Source: Yponomeuta sedellus (taxonomy: Eukaryota; Arthropoda; Insecta; Lepidoptera; Yponomeutidae). Taken from it: a stretch of 64,000 nucleotides of DNA. Positions 1 to 9,718 of this stretch are shown in pieces. How positions within the stretch are numbered: position 1 is the first letter of the stretch; each line of letters opens with the position of its first letter. The translations under genes and the position numbers were made by a program. The notes below the pieces were generated by a model. The model made no database searches. It saw only the letters and a list, made by a program, of their open reading frames with translations, and was not told where the DNA came from. The stretch lies in assembly GCA_934045075.1 (NCBI GenBank), contig OW203751.1, positions 1,071,501 to 1,135,500 on the forward strand, in the 5' to 3' direction.

Positions 1-249
1 TTTACTACCGCGTTAATCGAGCATTGAGTATGAGTAAGTTAACCGTTCGAACTGGCAAAACGCTGTCACAGTACAACTCGCACTCGCGTTTATTCGTGTT
101 TTGGCTGGTAAACGTGTTCACTTCTCAACGTAAACCATTACAACTCGCACTCAGCAATTTTAATTTCCATACTTGTCGCTAGGTGGCGCTTCCTCGATGC
201 CATAGAAATATGAGTTTACGTTAACGCGATCGAGTAGTTAAAAAACTCG
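1..249 (-). mobile_element. K MITE, copy 1, cut by window edge
   Basis: Matches the K elements at 7985-8293 and 42316-42611 in reverse orientation. The right end stops 13-15 bp short of the terminal inverted repeat AGAGTGCTTAGTGCGAG seen in the 7985 copy, so this copy is end-truncated; the other end lies outside the window. Internal AGTGCGAGTT motifs recur. Confidence 0.85.
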
Positions 250-416
250 ACAGGTCACGTGACGTGTTTTTTATACCATTGGCGCCCAGAAGGTTCGATA
301 CGTGTGCGGGCCTAGACTTAAAAGCTGCAACGAAATGAAATCGCCACGGTAACTTAATACTTATTGTACTTATACAACAGAATTGTTACCGTGCAAGCAG
401 CGGTAAGCTGAATCAA
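250..416. other. Unassigned spacer
   Basis: No ORF, RNA or repeat match to the rest of the window was seen. It contains GTCACGTGAC, a short palindrome with an E-box core. Confidence 0.4.
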
Positions 417-765
417 TCGTGGCATAGTGGAACCGAGTGATTGGAATCAATCACTAGCAACAACGAGCGCGGTCAAGTGCTGGGTGACCATCCCGTGATT
501 ACCGCCAGTGTCATTTATCCCTAGCGCTTCCGTGCTTCGCAAGGCACGTTAAGACGTTGATGATATATTGTCGTCGTTAAGCCAAGTCAGAGGCCTTATG
601 GGCGGCTTGAAAACTTCTGACAGTAAGACCATAGCCACTAGTCTTGCACGCCTCCAACAATCCGGACTTGGCTCCCGTGGTGGAGTATGGCCTACACCTT
701 CCTCAGGGAAGAGACCCGTGCCCCTCGGTGGGGACATAATGGGTTGATGACGATGGTGATAAAAA
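417..765 (+). mobile_element. B SINE (B1 head, B2-like tail)
   Basis: 5S-like 5' part (GAGTGATTGGAATCAATCAC, then GCGCGGTCAAGTGCTGGGTGACC), middle block with GGCACGTTAAGACGTTG, and the B2 type of tail (CCCCTCGGTGGGGACATAAT). B1 head plus B2 tail suggests an intermediate subfamily or gene conversion. Confidence 0.8.
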
Positions 766-915
766 TAATGTTGCAATCAGTGGCTAAGCATGTTAACTGC
801 AAGACGTTTACTGTAAAATACTTTCGTTTTCACTTGATATCAGACGGATACAGCTAGGCACGTTCGGGATAAGAGCGATCGTATGATTACCCTTGGTCGA
901 ATAGGCTATCTGAAT

Positions 916-1024
916 ATGCCGTTGGTGCTGGCTGTCATGTAATGGCAAATGGACTATTGCCTAACCTTTCTGCGGTGAAGGAAGAGACCAGTGCCCGAGC
1001 AGTGGGGACATACAAAGGGTTGAT
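916..1024 (+). mobile_element. B SINE, internally deleted fragment
   Basis: Has GCCGTTGGTGCTGGCTGTCA then jumps to the tail CAGTGGGGACATACAAAGGG, so the middle ~150 bp is missing. Confidence 0.75.
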
Positions 1025-1330
1025 ATCAAATCAATCACTTGAGATGAGCAACAGCAGGGGGCGTCAGACGCAGGTTGGGCGACCATCCCGTGATTACCGC
1101 CAGTGGCATTTATTCCGAGCGCTTCCGTGCTTCGCAAGGCACGTTCAGCCGGCTGTCATGTAATGTCAATCGCTAGGCCTTGTGGGCGGCTCGATAATTT
1201 CTGACAGTAAGTCCTGCCACTGTCTTACAATCATCCGCCAACCCGGACTTTGCTCCCGTGGTGGAGTATGGCCTAACCTTCCTGCGATGCAGGAAGAGAC
1301 CCGTGGGGACACAAGGGTTGATATCAACCC
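1025..1330 (+). mobile_element. B1 SINE
   Basis: Begins in the 5S-like part (AATCAATCACTTGAGATGAG) and runs to the tail GGGGACACAAGGGTTGATAT. Arranged head-to-tail with the fragment at 916-1024. Confidence 0.85.
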
Positions 1331-2029
1331 TTGTCTATGTGCCTTGACCGAGGAGCCACCATTGTCTTCCTCACTACGCCTCTTCACCCGTTAAGGAGCG
1401 CACGCCTCTCATTAAAAGGACTCAGTTAATTTGGCCCCCGGCGTATTTTTGTCTTGAAACACCGCGTAGTTCCACTTGACCCACTTTTGGGGCGACCTTG
1501 CGTGGAATGTCCCGAGCGATGCAGTGCTGGACCGGTAATGAATGCATTCGGTTTTTATATTATTTTTTACTGGTTACTTTATTGGCGATGACATTTCCAT
1601 CTTTAAAGTAAGGGTCGATGCTACTTAAGTGGGTGAGGAAAAATTACAGTAATTTGGTAGTTATTTGGTTGGTGTATAGGCGAGCTTGGTTTGGTAAATA
1701 ACGTAAGTAAAAATGCATTTATTGCGACCAACAGTAAAAGAAAAAGAATATAAAGGAGAAATTACAAATAATGACATGAAGTCATTGTTGTTGTTGTGTC
1801 AGTTGGCGACAAAAGGTGTGTGCTCAGCGTGTGCCGCCAGAGACAACAATGACATAGAAGGCGCTGTTTTTCAGCACTCACCGACTTAAAAACTAACTAA
1901 AACTAGATCCTAATCCTAAATACAAATAAAGAAATGAGACATAATTGAGTTGTCGAGTGTTTCAAAATAACACACTGCATTTTCAGCAGTAATCTGAATG
2001 ATTTTATGCTATTGTGTGTGTCGGTGTAT

Positions 2030-2068
<39 letters not shown>

Positions 2069-2300
2069 GTTCTAACAATTAGGAGTTAGGCTATTTACCC
2101 GACTGTGGCGAAGCCCAGAAGGAGGGTAATGTGTCTGCCACGTAGGTAATTATGTCCGATTGTATATGCACTCATAACTTCTCAACTAATCGTCAGATTT
2201 AGATAAATAAGATCTCTATTAATTTGTATTGTTTGTGCGAGTGTCAAGATTTAAGAAATCAGCTTAATCCAGCCAAAAACAATAGAAAACACGTATAAGA
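1331..2300. other. Unassigned spacer with a (TG)n run
   Basis: No supported gene. The only clear structure is the TG dinucleotide run at about 2031-2067. AT-rich elsewhere, with many stop codons in all frames. Confidence 0.5.
2031..2067. repeat. (TG)n microsatellite
   Basis: Imperfect then perfect TG repeat, visible directly. Confidence 0.95.
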
Positions 2301-2499
2301 TAAATAAAAAAAAAACGGCTGAGTGATAGTCGAAGTCGCGCACTGAGGGTAACGTACGAATCTCAGAGTAGGTACATATTATAAATAGTTTAGGAATCGA
2401 GTACCGCAGTTTTTCCGAGCTTTAAAACTATTTTTTTATGATTTAACCACAAACGTAATCCGTAGTTTCAGATTTTTCCTATGTTTGTCGTAGTCGATA

Positions 2500-2823
2500 T
2501 CGATATCGACCCCTGTATGTCCCCACTGCTGGGGCACGAGTCTCTTCCTGCATCGCAGGAAGGTTAGGCCATACTTTGTCACGAGGGCCGAGTCCGGGTT
2601 CGAGGAGGTTTGTAAGACTGTGGCGGGACTTACTGTCAGAAGTTATCAAGCCCCCCATAAGGCCTCTGTCATGGCTTAACGACTGCCAATACATGAAAGC
2701 CGGCACCAATGGCCTTACGTGCCTTGCGAAGCACGGAAGCGCACGGAAAAAAGTAGTCACGGTGCGGTCACCCGTCCCACACCTGACCGCGCCTGTTGTT
2801 GTTTAACCCAAGTGAATGATTCT
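2500..2823 (-). mobile_element. B1 SINE inserted in J
   Basis: Reverse-strand B from its tail (CCCCTGTATGTCCCCACTGC) to the 5S-like head (GACCGCGCCTGTTGTTGTTT). J sequence lies on both sides, so this insertion is younger than that J copy. Confidence 0.85.
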
Positions 2824-2974
2824 GTTCATCTTATAAGACGATATTACATGCCAAAATTCATAGTTCTAGGTCAACGGGAAGTACCCTAAGAATTATGATT
2901 GCCTTGAGTGTCCATATAAGGTTTTTTGCCGCAAAAACGGCCGTAACATTTTTTCAACATAATTATACTCGTAG

Positions 2975-3059
2975 GCCGTGCTGGTTGGCGTGGAAATGAA
3001 GAGGCCTATACCCAGCAGTGGGGTTTACCGGGCTGATGATGATGAAGATGATGATGTTG
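2975..3059 (+). mobile_element. 5'-truncated LINE 3' tail with 10-bp TSD
   Basis: 85 bp containing GAGGCCTATACCCAGCAGTG and a GATGATGAT tail, a common ending of lepidopteran RTE-type LINEs (family knowledge). Flanked by the identical 10-mer ATACTCGTAG at 2965-2974 and 3060-3069. Confidence 0.85.
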
Positions 3060-3116
3060 ATACTCGTAGAAGTTCAATTTATTCACAACTGCAAGGGACT
3101 GTAGACTTGAGTACAT

Positions 3117-3271
3117 ATCAACCCTTGTATGTCCCTACTGCTGGGGCACGGGTCTCTTCCTGCATCACAGGAAGGTTAGGCCATACTCCACGGGGGCCAA
3201 GTCCGGGTTGGTGGAGGATTGTAAGCCTTACTATCAGAAGTTGTAAGCCGCCCATAAGGCCTCTGACATCC
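3117..3271 (-). mobile_element. B1 SINE 3' part
   Basis: Reverse-strand B tail through CCTCTGACAT. Joined head-to-head with the plus copy that follows, with both tails pointing outward. Confidence 0.85.
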
Positions 3272-3529
3272 CATTTACCGCTAGTGGCATTTTTTCGAGC
3301 GCTTCTGTGCTTCGCAAGGCACGTTAAGCCGTTAGTGCCGCCTGTCATGTAATGGCAGACGTTAAGCCATGTCAGAGGCCTTATGGGCGGCTTGATAACT
3401 TCTGACAGTAAGACCCACTATCTTACAGTCCTCCACCAACCCGGGCTTGGCCCCCTTGGCGGAGCATGGCCTAACCTTGAGCATGAAGAGACCCGTGTCC
3501 CAGCAGTGGGGACATACAAGGGTTGATAT
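3272..3529 (+). mobile_element. B1 SINE 3' part
   Basis: Starts in TACCGCTAGTGGCATTTTTT just after the 5S-like block and ends GGACATACAAGGGTTGATAT. Forms an inverted pair with 3117-3271. Confidence 0.85.
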
Positions 3530-3801
3530 CGAGACGAATACAGGCTGATTGATTGATTGAAGTATCTTCCTACAAAACTTAAAATGCATTAGTAAACTAG
3601 GTAAGTGGGTACATAACTCCACGATATAGCATTAAGGTAAATAATGCGGATTAGACAATTTCGGTGCAATACGATGCGACTGTCGCAATCCGGTGCAAAA
3701 ACTCGCAATAAATATCGCATCGGAAACCGGACACACTGGCAACTTTTGTAGACACCATCGGCACGTTATAAGCCGCCTATAAACCCTCTGAAGCCCGCCT
3801 A

Positions 3802-4156
3802 GAAGCGCTCGTGGCCTAGGCGAACCGAATGATTGGAATCAATCACTTGTTTAAGCAACAACAGGCGCGGTCAGGTGCGGGATGGGTGAGCGTCCCGTGA
3901 CTACCGCTAGTGGCATTTTTCCGAGCGCTTCCGTGCTTCGCAAGGCACGTTAAGCCGTTGGTGCCGGCTGTCATACATATAATGGCAGTCGTTAAGCCAT
4001 GTCAGAGGCCTTATGGGTGGCTTACAACTTCTGAAAGTAAGGCTTACAATCCTCCACCAACCCGGACTTGGCCACCGTGGTGGAGTATGGCCTAACCTTC
4101 CTGCGATTCAGGAAGAGACCCGTGCCCCAGCAGTGGGGACATACAAGGGTTGATAA
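3802..4156 (+). mobile_element. B1 SINE, near full length
   Basis: Runs from GAAGCGCTCGTGGCCTAG through the 5S-like promoter (TTTAAGCAACAACAGGCGCG and GGATGGGTGAGCG) to CATACAAGGGTTGATAAC. Short reverse-strand B fragments abut it on both sides (about 3763-3800 and 4157-4194). Confidence 0.9.
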
Positions 4157-4403
4157 CGAAGGCCTCTGACATGGCTTAACGACTGCCATACAAATGTATA
4201 ATTTTTTTCTTCTTCTTACTATTACCGATGGCAGGCACGAACGTAGCAATTTCATTTCATTGCTGCTCTAAGTCTAAGCCCGAACACGCATCTCACTTAC
4301 TAGGCGCCAAAGAAAATCACGTCACGTGACCCCTTCATTTATCTGTTACTGCAGTGTAATGCAATAACAGAATTAAGGCTCTGTTGAAATTGATTAAGGA
4401 CAA

Positions 4404-4530
4404 GTTTCTGAATTAAGAATTTCGCTAAGTAAATACTTAACAGTAGTGCTGTTTCTTCGAATTTCTCAGCAAAGAGCGTGACAGCAAGTCTCTTAAGTAT
4501 TTCACTTAGTGGAATTCTCAATTCAGAAAC
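4404..4530. mobile_element. S MITE, 127 bp with ~37-bp terminal inverted repeats
   Basis: Left end GTTTCTGAATTAAGAATTTC is the near-complement of right end GAATTCTCAATTCAGAAAC; both arms carry CTAAGTAAATACTTAA-type sequence. Related copies lie at 31440-31534 and 55030-55100. Superfamily not determined. Confidence 0.75.
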
Positions 4531-4854
4531 CAGCCGCGAGTTAAATCTGAGATTACCGTACTTAGTCTCATAGTTGGGCTATTGTACTCGTATGTAGCAA
4601 GTTGAGCACCAAATAGGAGTGTTCTTGCGATTATTAGTTAATAAAATATAAATTTTATTAACTATTTATCGCCTGACTAAAACAGTGTTTATTTTATAAC
4701 TGTACGTAGAAGACTGGTAATCACTTTAAACAGGAAAAATATATAATTAGCTAGTAGGTTCAATTTGTCAGTAGCAGAATTTCGTCAAAAAAAGAAGTAA
4801 GTGAATATAACCAAATAATATATTCCATTAGCAACGAAGAAAATTAAAAGTATC

Positions 4855-4990
4855 CGGAACCGGCGTGCGTGCATGCAACGAGTTGTGAACGTTGATGAAG
4901 CGAAGGTGATCTGTCAGGGTCGTGGCAAATGGCAATCCCTGGTCTCTGCCTAACCCTCTGGGAAACAGGCGTGAGGTTATCCTATGTTAT
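4855..4990 (+). pseudogene. G LINE ORF2 C-terminal fragment
   Basis: Matches the G copies at 5853 and 23590 in the part encoding ACMQRLMNVDEAKVIC in better copies; here it reads ACMQRVVNVDEAKVIC. Frame broken by stops, no start. Remnant of a 5'-truncated LINE. Confidence 0.8.
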
Positions 4991-5574
4991 GTTGTAAGTG
5001 AATATCTAGAACGGGTGACGTAATTTTAAATTTTGTAAACATTTATTCGTGTAACAAACGCGGTAAGTACGACACGACTTACAATAAATAGAGTAGGCAT
5101 ACAGCTGTAATACATAGAGCTATATTTTCCTTCGAGTGTAATATTTGTCTATTTGTATTTTTTTTGTGAGTAAAATCGTTACGCACACACCACTAACATA
5201 ATATGCTTTATTTTTTATGATCCTCGATATCTGTCCATGGATCCTCATTCGTTCAAAATATATTAATTGTGATTCGAACAGCTTAAAAAAGCTAGTAAAT
5301 TAGGCTAAGTAGGTATAATGTAATATACCGCAACCTAGGTTTAAGTCTTAGTTTGTTTTAATTTGTTTTTTGATGAGGCAATTAATTTATTATATCTTAT
5401 TTTAATGGTCAATATTAATTATATTTGGGTTGTGAGCTTCCTATATTGAACAAAATAAAGTAAACTAATGATGATTTAGGTTAGCTGGTAGATAATGCTA
5501 AGTAGCATTAAGCTCGCCTATGTGCAACATTTTTATGCAATTTTTTTTTTTAATAATTATAATAATAAAAGGAA
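4991..5574. other. Unassigned AT-rich spacer
   Basis: No ORF worth reporting and no match to the families named here. Confidence 0.4.
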
Positions 5575-5790
5575 ACACACCGGACGGCGGCGGGTAGCGG
5601 CGAGCGACAAAAACGCACGACCGCGCCACAAAAACTTGCCCGTTTGTGCGCGCCTCGCGTTTTTCTGCGGACCACGCAACGCAGAACTGGAATATTTGAG
5701 TCGACGCACCGCACACACAACGTTTGTGTGTTTTAGGTCAAGCAACGTTTCGGCAACACGCGATATCGCAGCTACTGTTTAATTCCAGCT
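5575..5790. other. GC/CpG-rich island, unassigned
   Basis: Sharp rise in GC and CpG (for example GGACGGCGGCGGGTAGCGGC and ACGCACGACCGCGCC). Overlapping open frames on both strands look like GC side-effects. Could be a promoter-like island or part of a DNA transposon; I recognise no domain. Confidence 0.35.
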
Positions 5791-5852
5791 GGCTCAGGAT
5801 TTGTACTGTGGTGCAGGTGTAGAATTTAAGTTACATAAACTCACGCAAATAT

Positions 5853-6066
5853 GCGAGTGTGAGTGAAAGGGCTGGTAAGGGACGTCCCAGGCGGACATAC
5901 ATCGACCAAATAGGGGATGTATTAGCAAAGGGGAAGATAGAAAGTACGCGGCAGCGGCGTGCGTGCATGCAACGACTTATGAACGTTGATGAAGCGAAGG
6001 TGATCTGTCGGGATCGTGGCAAGCGGCAGTCCCTGGCCTACCCCTCTGAGATACAGACGTGAGGTT
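5853..6066 (+). pseudogene. G LINE ORF2 C-terminus
   Basis: Encodes GKGRPRRTYIDQIGDVLAKG followed by RACMQRLMNVDEAKVICRDR, the C-terminal tail of a non-LTR retrotransposon polymerase common in insects (family knowledge). Only the last ~65 codons remain; no reverse transcriptase motifs. Confidence 0.85.
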
Positions 6067-6074
6067 ATGTATGT

Positions 6075-6312
6075 GCAGTTAGGTTTTTACATCGCAAATG
6101 ATATCACTGTTTCCACATGATTATACTATTTTTATTTTAAATGCACTAACCCGTACTAAGGACAATTTTAAAAACCTATTTAGAGGCTAAAAATTCCACC
6201 CATGCCGGGATTCGAACCAGCAACCTCTGGCTATCCGTGCCAGCGCTCTTCCAAATGAGCTAATGGGCGACTCACCGGCATCAGTGAAATTTCGAACCTC
6301 TTTTACATTTTT
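6075..6312 (-). mobile_element. A SINE, permuted unit
   Basis: tRNA-like module in reverse (GGGATTCGAACCAGC box-B complement; GCGCTCTTCCAAATGAGCTAATGGGC box-A side), with A body sequence on both sides (AACCTCTTTTACA on one side, CATGATTATACTA on the other). The 3' side extends past the usual AGGTTTTT end into the start of another unit. Confidence 0.85.
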
Positions 6313-6440
6313 ATCTAAAAGTGAACATGGGAAAGCACAACAACTACGACCACTATTTTAGAACCTACTGTCGAGGATCTAGGATCAACAGCCTAGAACT
6401 TTAGTCGATTTCTTAAAGTACTTGGTTGTTTTTAAACACC

Positions 6441-6512
6441 CCTTTAGAGGCTAAAAATTCCACCCATGCCGGGACTCGAACCCGTAACCATCCAAGATGG
6501 GGTTTTTTTTTT
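6441..6512 (-). mobile_element. A tail/tRNA fragment fused to an I SINE fragment
   Basis: A sequence (TTTAGAGGCTAAAAATTCC through CGGGACTCGAACCCG) switches at about 6489 to ATCCAAGATGGGGTTTTTTT of the I family. It illustrates recombination or insertion between tRNA-headed SINEs. Confidence 0.65.
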
Positions 6513-6521
6513 GTCTACAGC

Positions 6522-6882
6522 CGCTCGTAGCCCCGGCTGCCTGAGTGATCTTAAACGATCACTAAGGTTAAGCAACAGGGCGCGTTCAGTGCATTGATAG
6601 GTGACCGTCTATGACTAACCCTAGTGAGATTTCCCGAGCGGTTCCGTGCTTCGCAAGGCACGTTAAGCAGTTGGTGCCGGCTGCCGTCGATAGATGGCAT
6701 CGTTAAGCCAAGTCAGAGGCCTTAGGGCGGCTTGGAAAGTTCTGAAAGTAAGACTAGCCACTGGTCTTGCAAGCCTCCACCAATCCGGACTTGGCCCCCG
6801 TGGTGGAGTATAGTCTATAACTTCCTAAGGGAAGAGACCCGTTCCCCTCGGTGGAGACATAATGAGTTGATAACGAAGACAC
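6522..6882 (+). mobile_element. B2 SINE, full length
   Basis: B2 subtype: head CCGCTCGTAGCCCCGGCTGC, a 5S-like stretch (GTTAAGCAACAGGGCGCGTT, then TAGGTGACCG) and tail CCCCTCGGTGGAGACATAAT. It lies downstream of the donor of the exon at 7032-7166 on that exon's strand, i.e. in its putative intron. Confidence 0.88.
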
Positions 6883-7031
6883 GGACACATCGAAACTATA
6901 AGGCTTTCTGATTGACAACGGAATCCTAAAAATAATCGATGAATGCGGATTCCAAAACTATCTGGACGGATTCAGCGCCAAAAACAAAAAAGTGTACCAA
7001 GTCTGTTGAAAACGTTAAAAAAATCACTTAC

Positions 7032-7166
7032 CGTGGTTGATTTTGCCCTGCTGCGAAATCATCATGTTGAAGGGGACCGTTTTGCTGTTGTTTCTGATCC
7101 CGGGGGCCAGGCCGAAGAGGCGGTTGCGGGCCGACTGGCCCACGGCCAGGTACTGCTTGTGGCCCA
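7032..7166 (-). CDS. Possible first coding exon of an unidentified host gene
   Basis: On the minus strand an ATG at 7166 in an excellent Kozak setting (ACCGCCATGG) opens a GC-rich frame starting MGHKQYLAVGQSARNRLF and containing KTVPFNMMISQQGKINH. It ends at a canonical donor, CACG|GTAAGT (GTAAGT at 7026-7031). The DNA upstream (to about 7300) is GC-rich, as expected for a 5' leader, and holds ACTTACCGCC twice. The sequence is unlike the surrounding repeats and has strong third-position GC. I do not recognise the protein. Further exons would lie at lower coordinates, but none was found here. It could instead be an exon captured by a transposon or a retrocopy fragment. Confidence 0.45.
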
Positions 7167-7325
7167 TGGCGGTAAGTGGGTAGAGCGGCGGTAAGTGGCG
7201 GCGAGCGGTGGCAAGGCTCAGGTGGCGGATGCGGGCATCCGATGTGGGTCGGCGCTTACGTTGGCATTTCTGTGGAGGAGATGTAAATTGGTTAGGGGCC
7301 ATCCATAAATTACGTCACACGAGTT

Positions 7326-7570
7326 TCTACATATCGACATAGCTCAGAGAATCAGCAAGCTGAAGTGGCAGTGGGCTGGCCATATCTCGCCTAGAACCGA
7401 CAACCGTTGGAGTAAACGTGTTCTTAAGTGGAGACCGCGACTCGGCAAACGGAGTGTAGGACGCCTTCGGACCAGGTGGGATGACGATCTGCGAAAAACT
7501 GCCGGCAGATGCTGGATGCGGCAAGCTGGAGACAGGGCGCTATGGCACCCATAATAATAATAATAATAAT
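7326..7570 (+). pseudogene. RTE-clade LINE, ORF2 C-terminus
   Basis: Encodes IDIAQRISKLKWQWAGHI and RTDNRWSKRVLKWRPRLGKR in one frame, then a broken frame. This is the characteristic C-terminal tail of RTE-type LINE proteins in insects. Tail replaced by (ATA)n. Severely 5'-truncated. Confidence 0.85.
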
Positions 7571-7612
7571 GTACTTAATTTTAATTCTCATAATTCTGAG
7601 AATAATTCTCAT

Positions 7613-7776
7613 TTTTAAAAACCTATTTAGAGGCTAAAAATTTCACCTATGCCGGGATTCGAACCCGCCACCTCTGGCTATCCGTGCCAGATAATAATTT
7701 TTAGCCTCTAAATAGGTTTTTAAATTTGTCCTTAGCACGGGTTAGTGCATTAAAAATAAAAATTGTATAATAATTC
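7613..7776. mobile_element. Inverted A SINE pair
   Basis: Reverse A module (7613-7693: AAAACCTATTTAGAGGCTAA to CTATCCGTGCCAG) joined directly to a forward A tail (7693-7776: AATTTTTAGCCTCTAAATAG to the TTAGTGCATTAAAAATAAAA end). The tail segments form a near-perfect foldback. Confidence 0.85.
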
Positions 7777-7947
7777 TCATTTGTCAAACTTCGATACAGT
7801 CGAAGTTAATACAAATGGCTAACAAACCAAAGCATAGTGAATTGCATAGTCATAAAATAATTGTAGGCTATGTAGATCTGTAAGTGCGATCGTACAGGAT
7901 CTAACTAACTCTGTAAATGTTAAGATTTTAAAAGGCTCCGGGTGTTA

Positions 7948-7991
7948 GGGAGCCAACTTCAGCACTCTGAAGTTGGCTCCCTTCAGAGTGC
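7948..7991. repeat. Two overlapping perfect hairpins
   Basis: 7948-7962 pairs perfectly with 7967-7981 (15 bp arms, loop CACT). Alternatively GCACTCTGAAG (7962-7972) pairs with CTTCAGAGTGC (7981-7991). The second arm runs into the K element end. Confidence 0.85.
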
Positions 7992-8293
7992 TTAGTGCGA
8001 GTTTTTTAACTACTCGATCGCGTTAACGTAAACTCATATTTCTATGGCATCGAGGAAGCGCCACCTAGTGACAAGAATGGAAATTAAAATTGCTGAGTGC
8101 GAGTTGTAATGGTTTACGTTGAGAAGTGAACACGTTTACCAGCCAAAACACGAATAAACGCGAGTGCGAGTTGTACTGTGACAGCGTTATGCCAGTTCGA
8201 ACGGTTAACTTACTCATACTCACTACTCAATGCTCGATTAACGCGGTAGTAAAGTTATTCGATTGGATCTGTCAAACTCGCACTAAGCACTCT
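7985..8293 (+). mobile_element. K MITE, complete, 309 bp
   Basis: Perfect 20-bp terminal inverted repeats AGAGTGCTTAGTGCGAGTTT. Internal AGTGCGAGTT motifs recur at subterminal positions, as transposase-binding repeats often do. No ORF, so it would be mobilised by an unknown transposase in trans. Target-site duplication not clear. Confidence 0.9.
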
Positions 8294-8319
8294 GTTCGCT
8301 AAGCAACTTCTACTAGGTA

Positions 8320-8427
8320 CTTCACCAATCCGGACCTGGCCCCCGTGTTAGAGTGTGATCTATACCTTTCTCAGGGGAGATACCCGTGCCCCACGGTGGG
8401 GACATAATGGGTTTATGACGATGATGA
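8320..8427 (+). mobile_element. B2 SINE 3' fragment
   Basis: ACCAATCCGGACCTGGCCCC through CCACGGTGGGGACATAATGG with a GATGATGA end. Confidence 0.8.
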
Positions 8428-8700
8428 ATATACGAGAAATAATACGATAAACAAGTAATGCGTTGTTATGCAAGTAGTTTATCTAGTACCCGATGCAGAA
8501 ATACCACTCAATTAAATAGGAATGACAAAAGTATTTGTCAAACGGCAATTATTTGCTTAGCTACCGCTAGTGTGTCATCTGAGTCAGTAGGAAGTCACTT
8601 TCAGAGAATTCACGCGCTGACACAAACGGTTGGTACATCTTCATGGGAAATACCCTCTTAGTAATCCTGGTTTATTCATGGGTTATTCACAAATGATCTG
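8428..8700. other. Unassigned spacer
   Basis: A 67-codon frame at 8458-8661 is open but shows no recognisable domain or coding signature. No repeat match was seen. Confidence 0.35.
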
Positions 8701-8701
8701 A

Positions 8702-8868
8702 AATAAAGATAAGATAGATAGAGAACGCTTTATTGCACAACCAGAAAAAAAGGATACAACCATGATGAGATAAGATAAAAGATAATTTATTCAAGTAACA
8801 GTAAGTATTCGTGTGCGTAGTAGGGTGTGTTTGTTTGTGTGTGTGTGTGTGAGTGAGTGTGTGTGTAA
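8702..8868 (-). mobile_element. E retroposon 3' end plus GT-rich run
   Basis: TAGATAGAGAACGCTTTATT in reverse is the E polyadenylation-like end (CAATAAAGCGTTCTC) with its TATC tail. A TG/GT-rich stretch follows at 8820-8868. Confidence 0.7.
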
Positions 8869-8976
8869 AGAAAGCCCACAAGATGTCGATTTTAGGACAT
8901 TTCTGTTTAGGATTTCTTATTAGCTAATGAGCTCTGAGGAACCAATAAATAATGAATTGGGAAAATAGTCGGCCTG

Positions 8977-9050
8977 CACGCAGCGACTATTGAACGTGTA
9001 TGAAGCAAAGTAGGTTTGTGATCCACCTCTGCGAGATACGGCAGTGAGTT
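8977..9050 (+). pseudogene. G LINE fragment
   Basis: CTGCACGCAGCGACTATTGA and GATGAAGCAAAG correspond to the G segment encoding QRLMNVDEAK, heavily diverged. Confidence 0.55.
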
Positions 9051-9052
9051 TA

Positions 9053-9185
9053 GATAGATAGATAGAGAACACTTTATTGTACATAAAAATGGAAATTACA
9101 CAGATATTTCTTAACCTAAGAGTACAGACGGCGGCCTTATCACTAAAAGTGATCTCTTCCAGACAACCTTCGGTACGTGATCTCA
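9053..9185 (-). mobile_element. E retroposon 3' end
   Basis: (GATA)n, AGAACACTTTATTGTACA, then GGCGGCCTTATCACTAAAAG and TGATCTCTTCCAGACAACC: the complete E 3' module in reverse. Confidence 0.88.
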
Positions 9186-9188
9186 CCC

Positions 9189-9262
9189 ATCTAGTGTGAG
9201 TGAAGAGGCCACTGGACGCTGCATAAATCATCTCATTACGCAGATGCAAAGGACAAAGATAG
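9189..9262 (+). mobile_element. D SINE 3' fragment
   Basis: Contains CATCTAGTGTGAGTGAAGAG and CGCTGCATAAATCATCTCAT, the last ~75 bp of D as at 62465-62535. It directly abuts the E element, as if one inserted beside the other. Confidence 0.8.
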
Positions 9263-9718
9263 TCACAGTAAAAATAAGGAAGATATCATGAGAAAATCCT
9301 TCTAAAGGACTTCAGGATCTACCACTAGAAGCTTTACAATCGTGTGTCTTATCCAACCCTAGAGCAAGAACTAGTGAATTGATTAAGACATAACGCAGCA
9401 GTCACTAGTTCAAGGGTGAAACAATTTGCACCGGTCAAGGTTACCGTCCTGGAGACCTCGGGAGTCTTAGCAAAATTAGTGGCAGGTGGGCCACCTGGCG
9501 GGTGTTTGATCAGTAAGGTTTTACCTATGCGCTAATTTTTAAACTAAACGGCTGTGTCCCTAGAGGGACTGGTTTTATTGAGTCTTATAAGTAAAAGTTC
9601 TGTGAGGGTTGCTAGCGTCGCCGATGGAGAAAATGAGGTCCAGTTATGGACAGACTTTTTGCAAAATATCTCTTTTTATTCTCTTTAATAATGTAATATC
9701 AATATTATATTCTTTCTA
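9263..9718. other. Unassigned spacer
   Basis: No gene or recognised repeat. A CACCGGTCAAGGTTACCGTC block has locally higher GC. Confidence 0.4.

Larger units (their letters stand above)
2305..3116 (+). repeat. J repeat, old diverged copy split by two insertions
   Basis: Begins AAAAAAAACGGCTGAGTG and follows the order of the J copies at 14583 and 22032 (GGGAAGTACCCTAAGAATTA; then GGACTGTAGACTTGAGTA). It is interrupted at about 2500-2823 by a B SINE and at 2975-3059 by a LINE tail; J resumes at TTATAAGACG and at AAGTTCAATTTATTCAC. Much more diverged than the other two copies. Confidence 0.75.

Noticed and set aside
3117..3529. Twin-priming event like that at 40518
   Set aside because: Both halves contain the B 3' tail pointing outward, so they are two copies head-to-head, not one copy with an inverted 5' half. 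The same holds for 57687-58212.
5495..5782. Coding gene in the GC-rich patch
   Set aside because: Overlapping frames on both strands, no domain, no splice-site support.
7948..7981. Rho-independent terminator
   Set aside because: A good hairpin but no following T-run, no upstream gene, and a eukaryotic setting.
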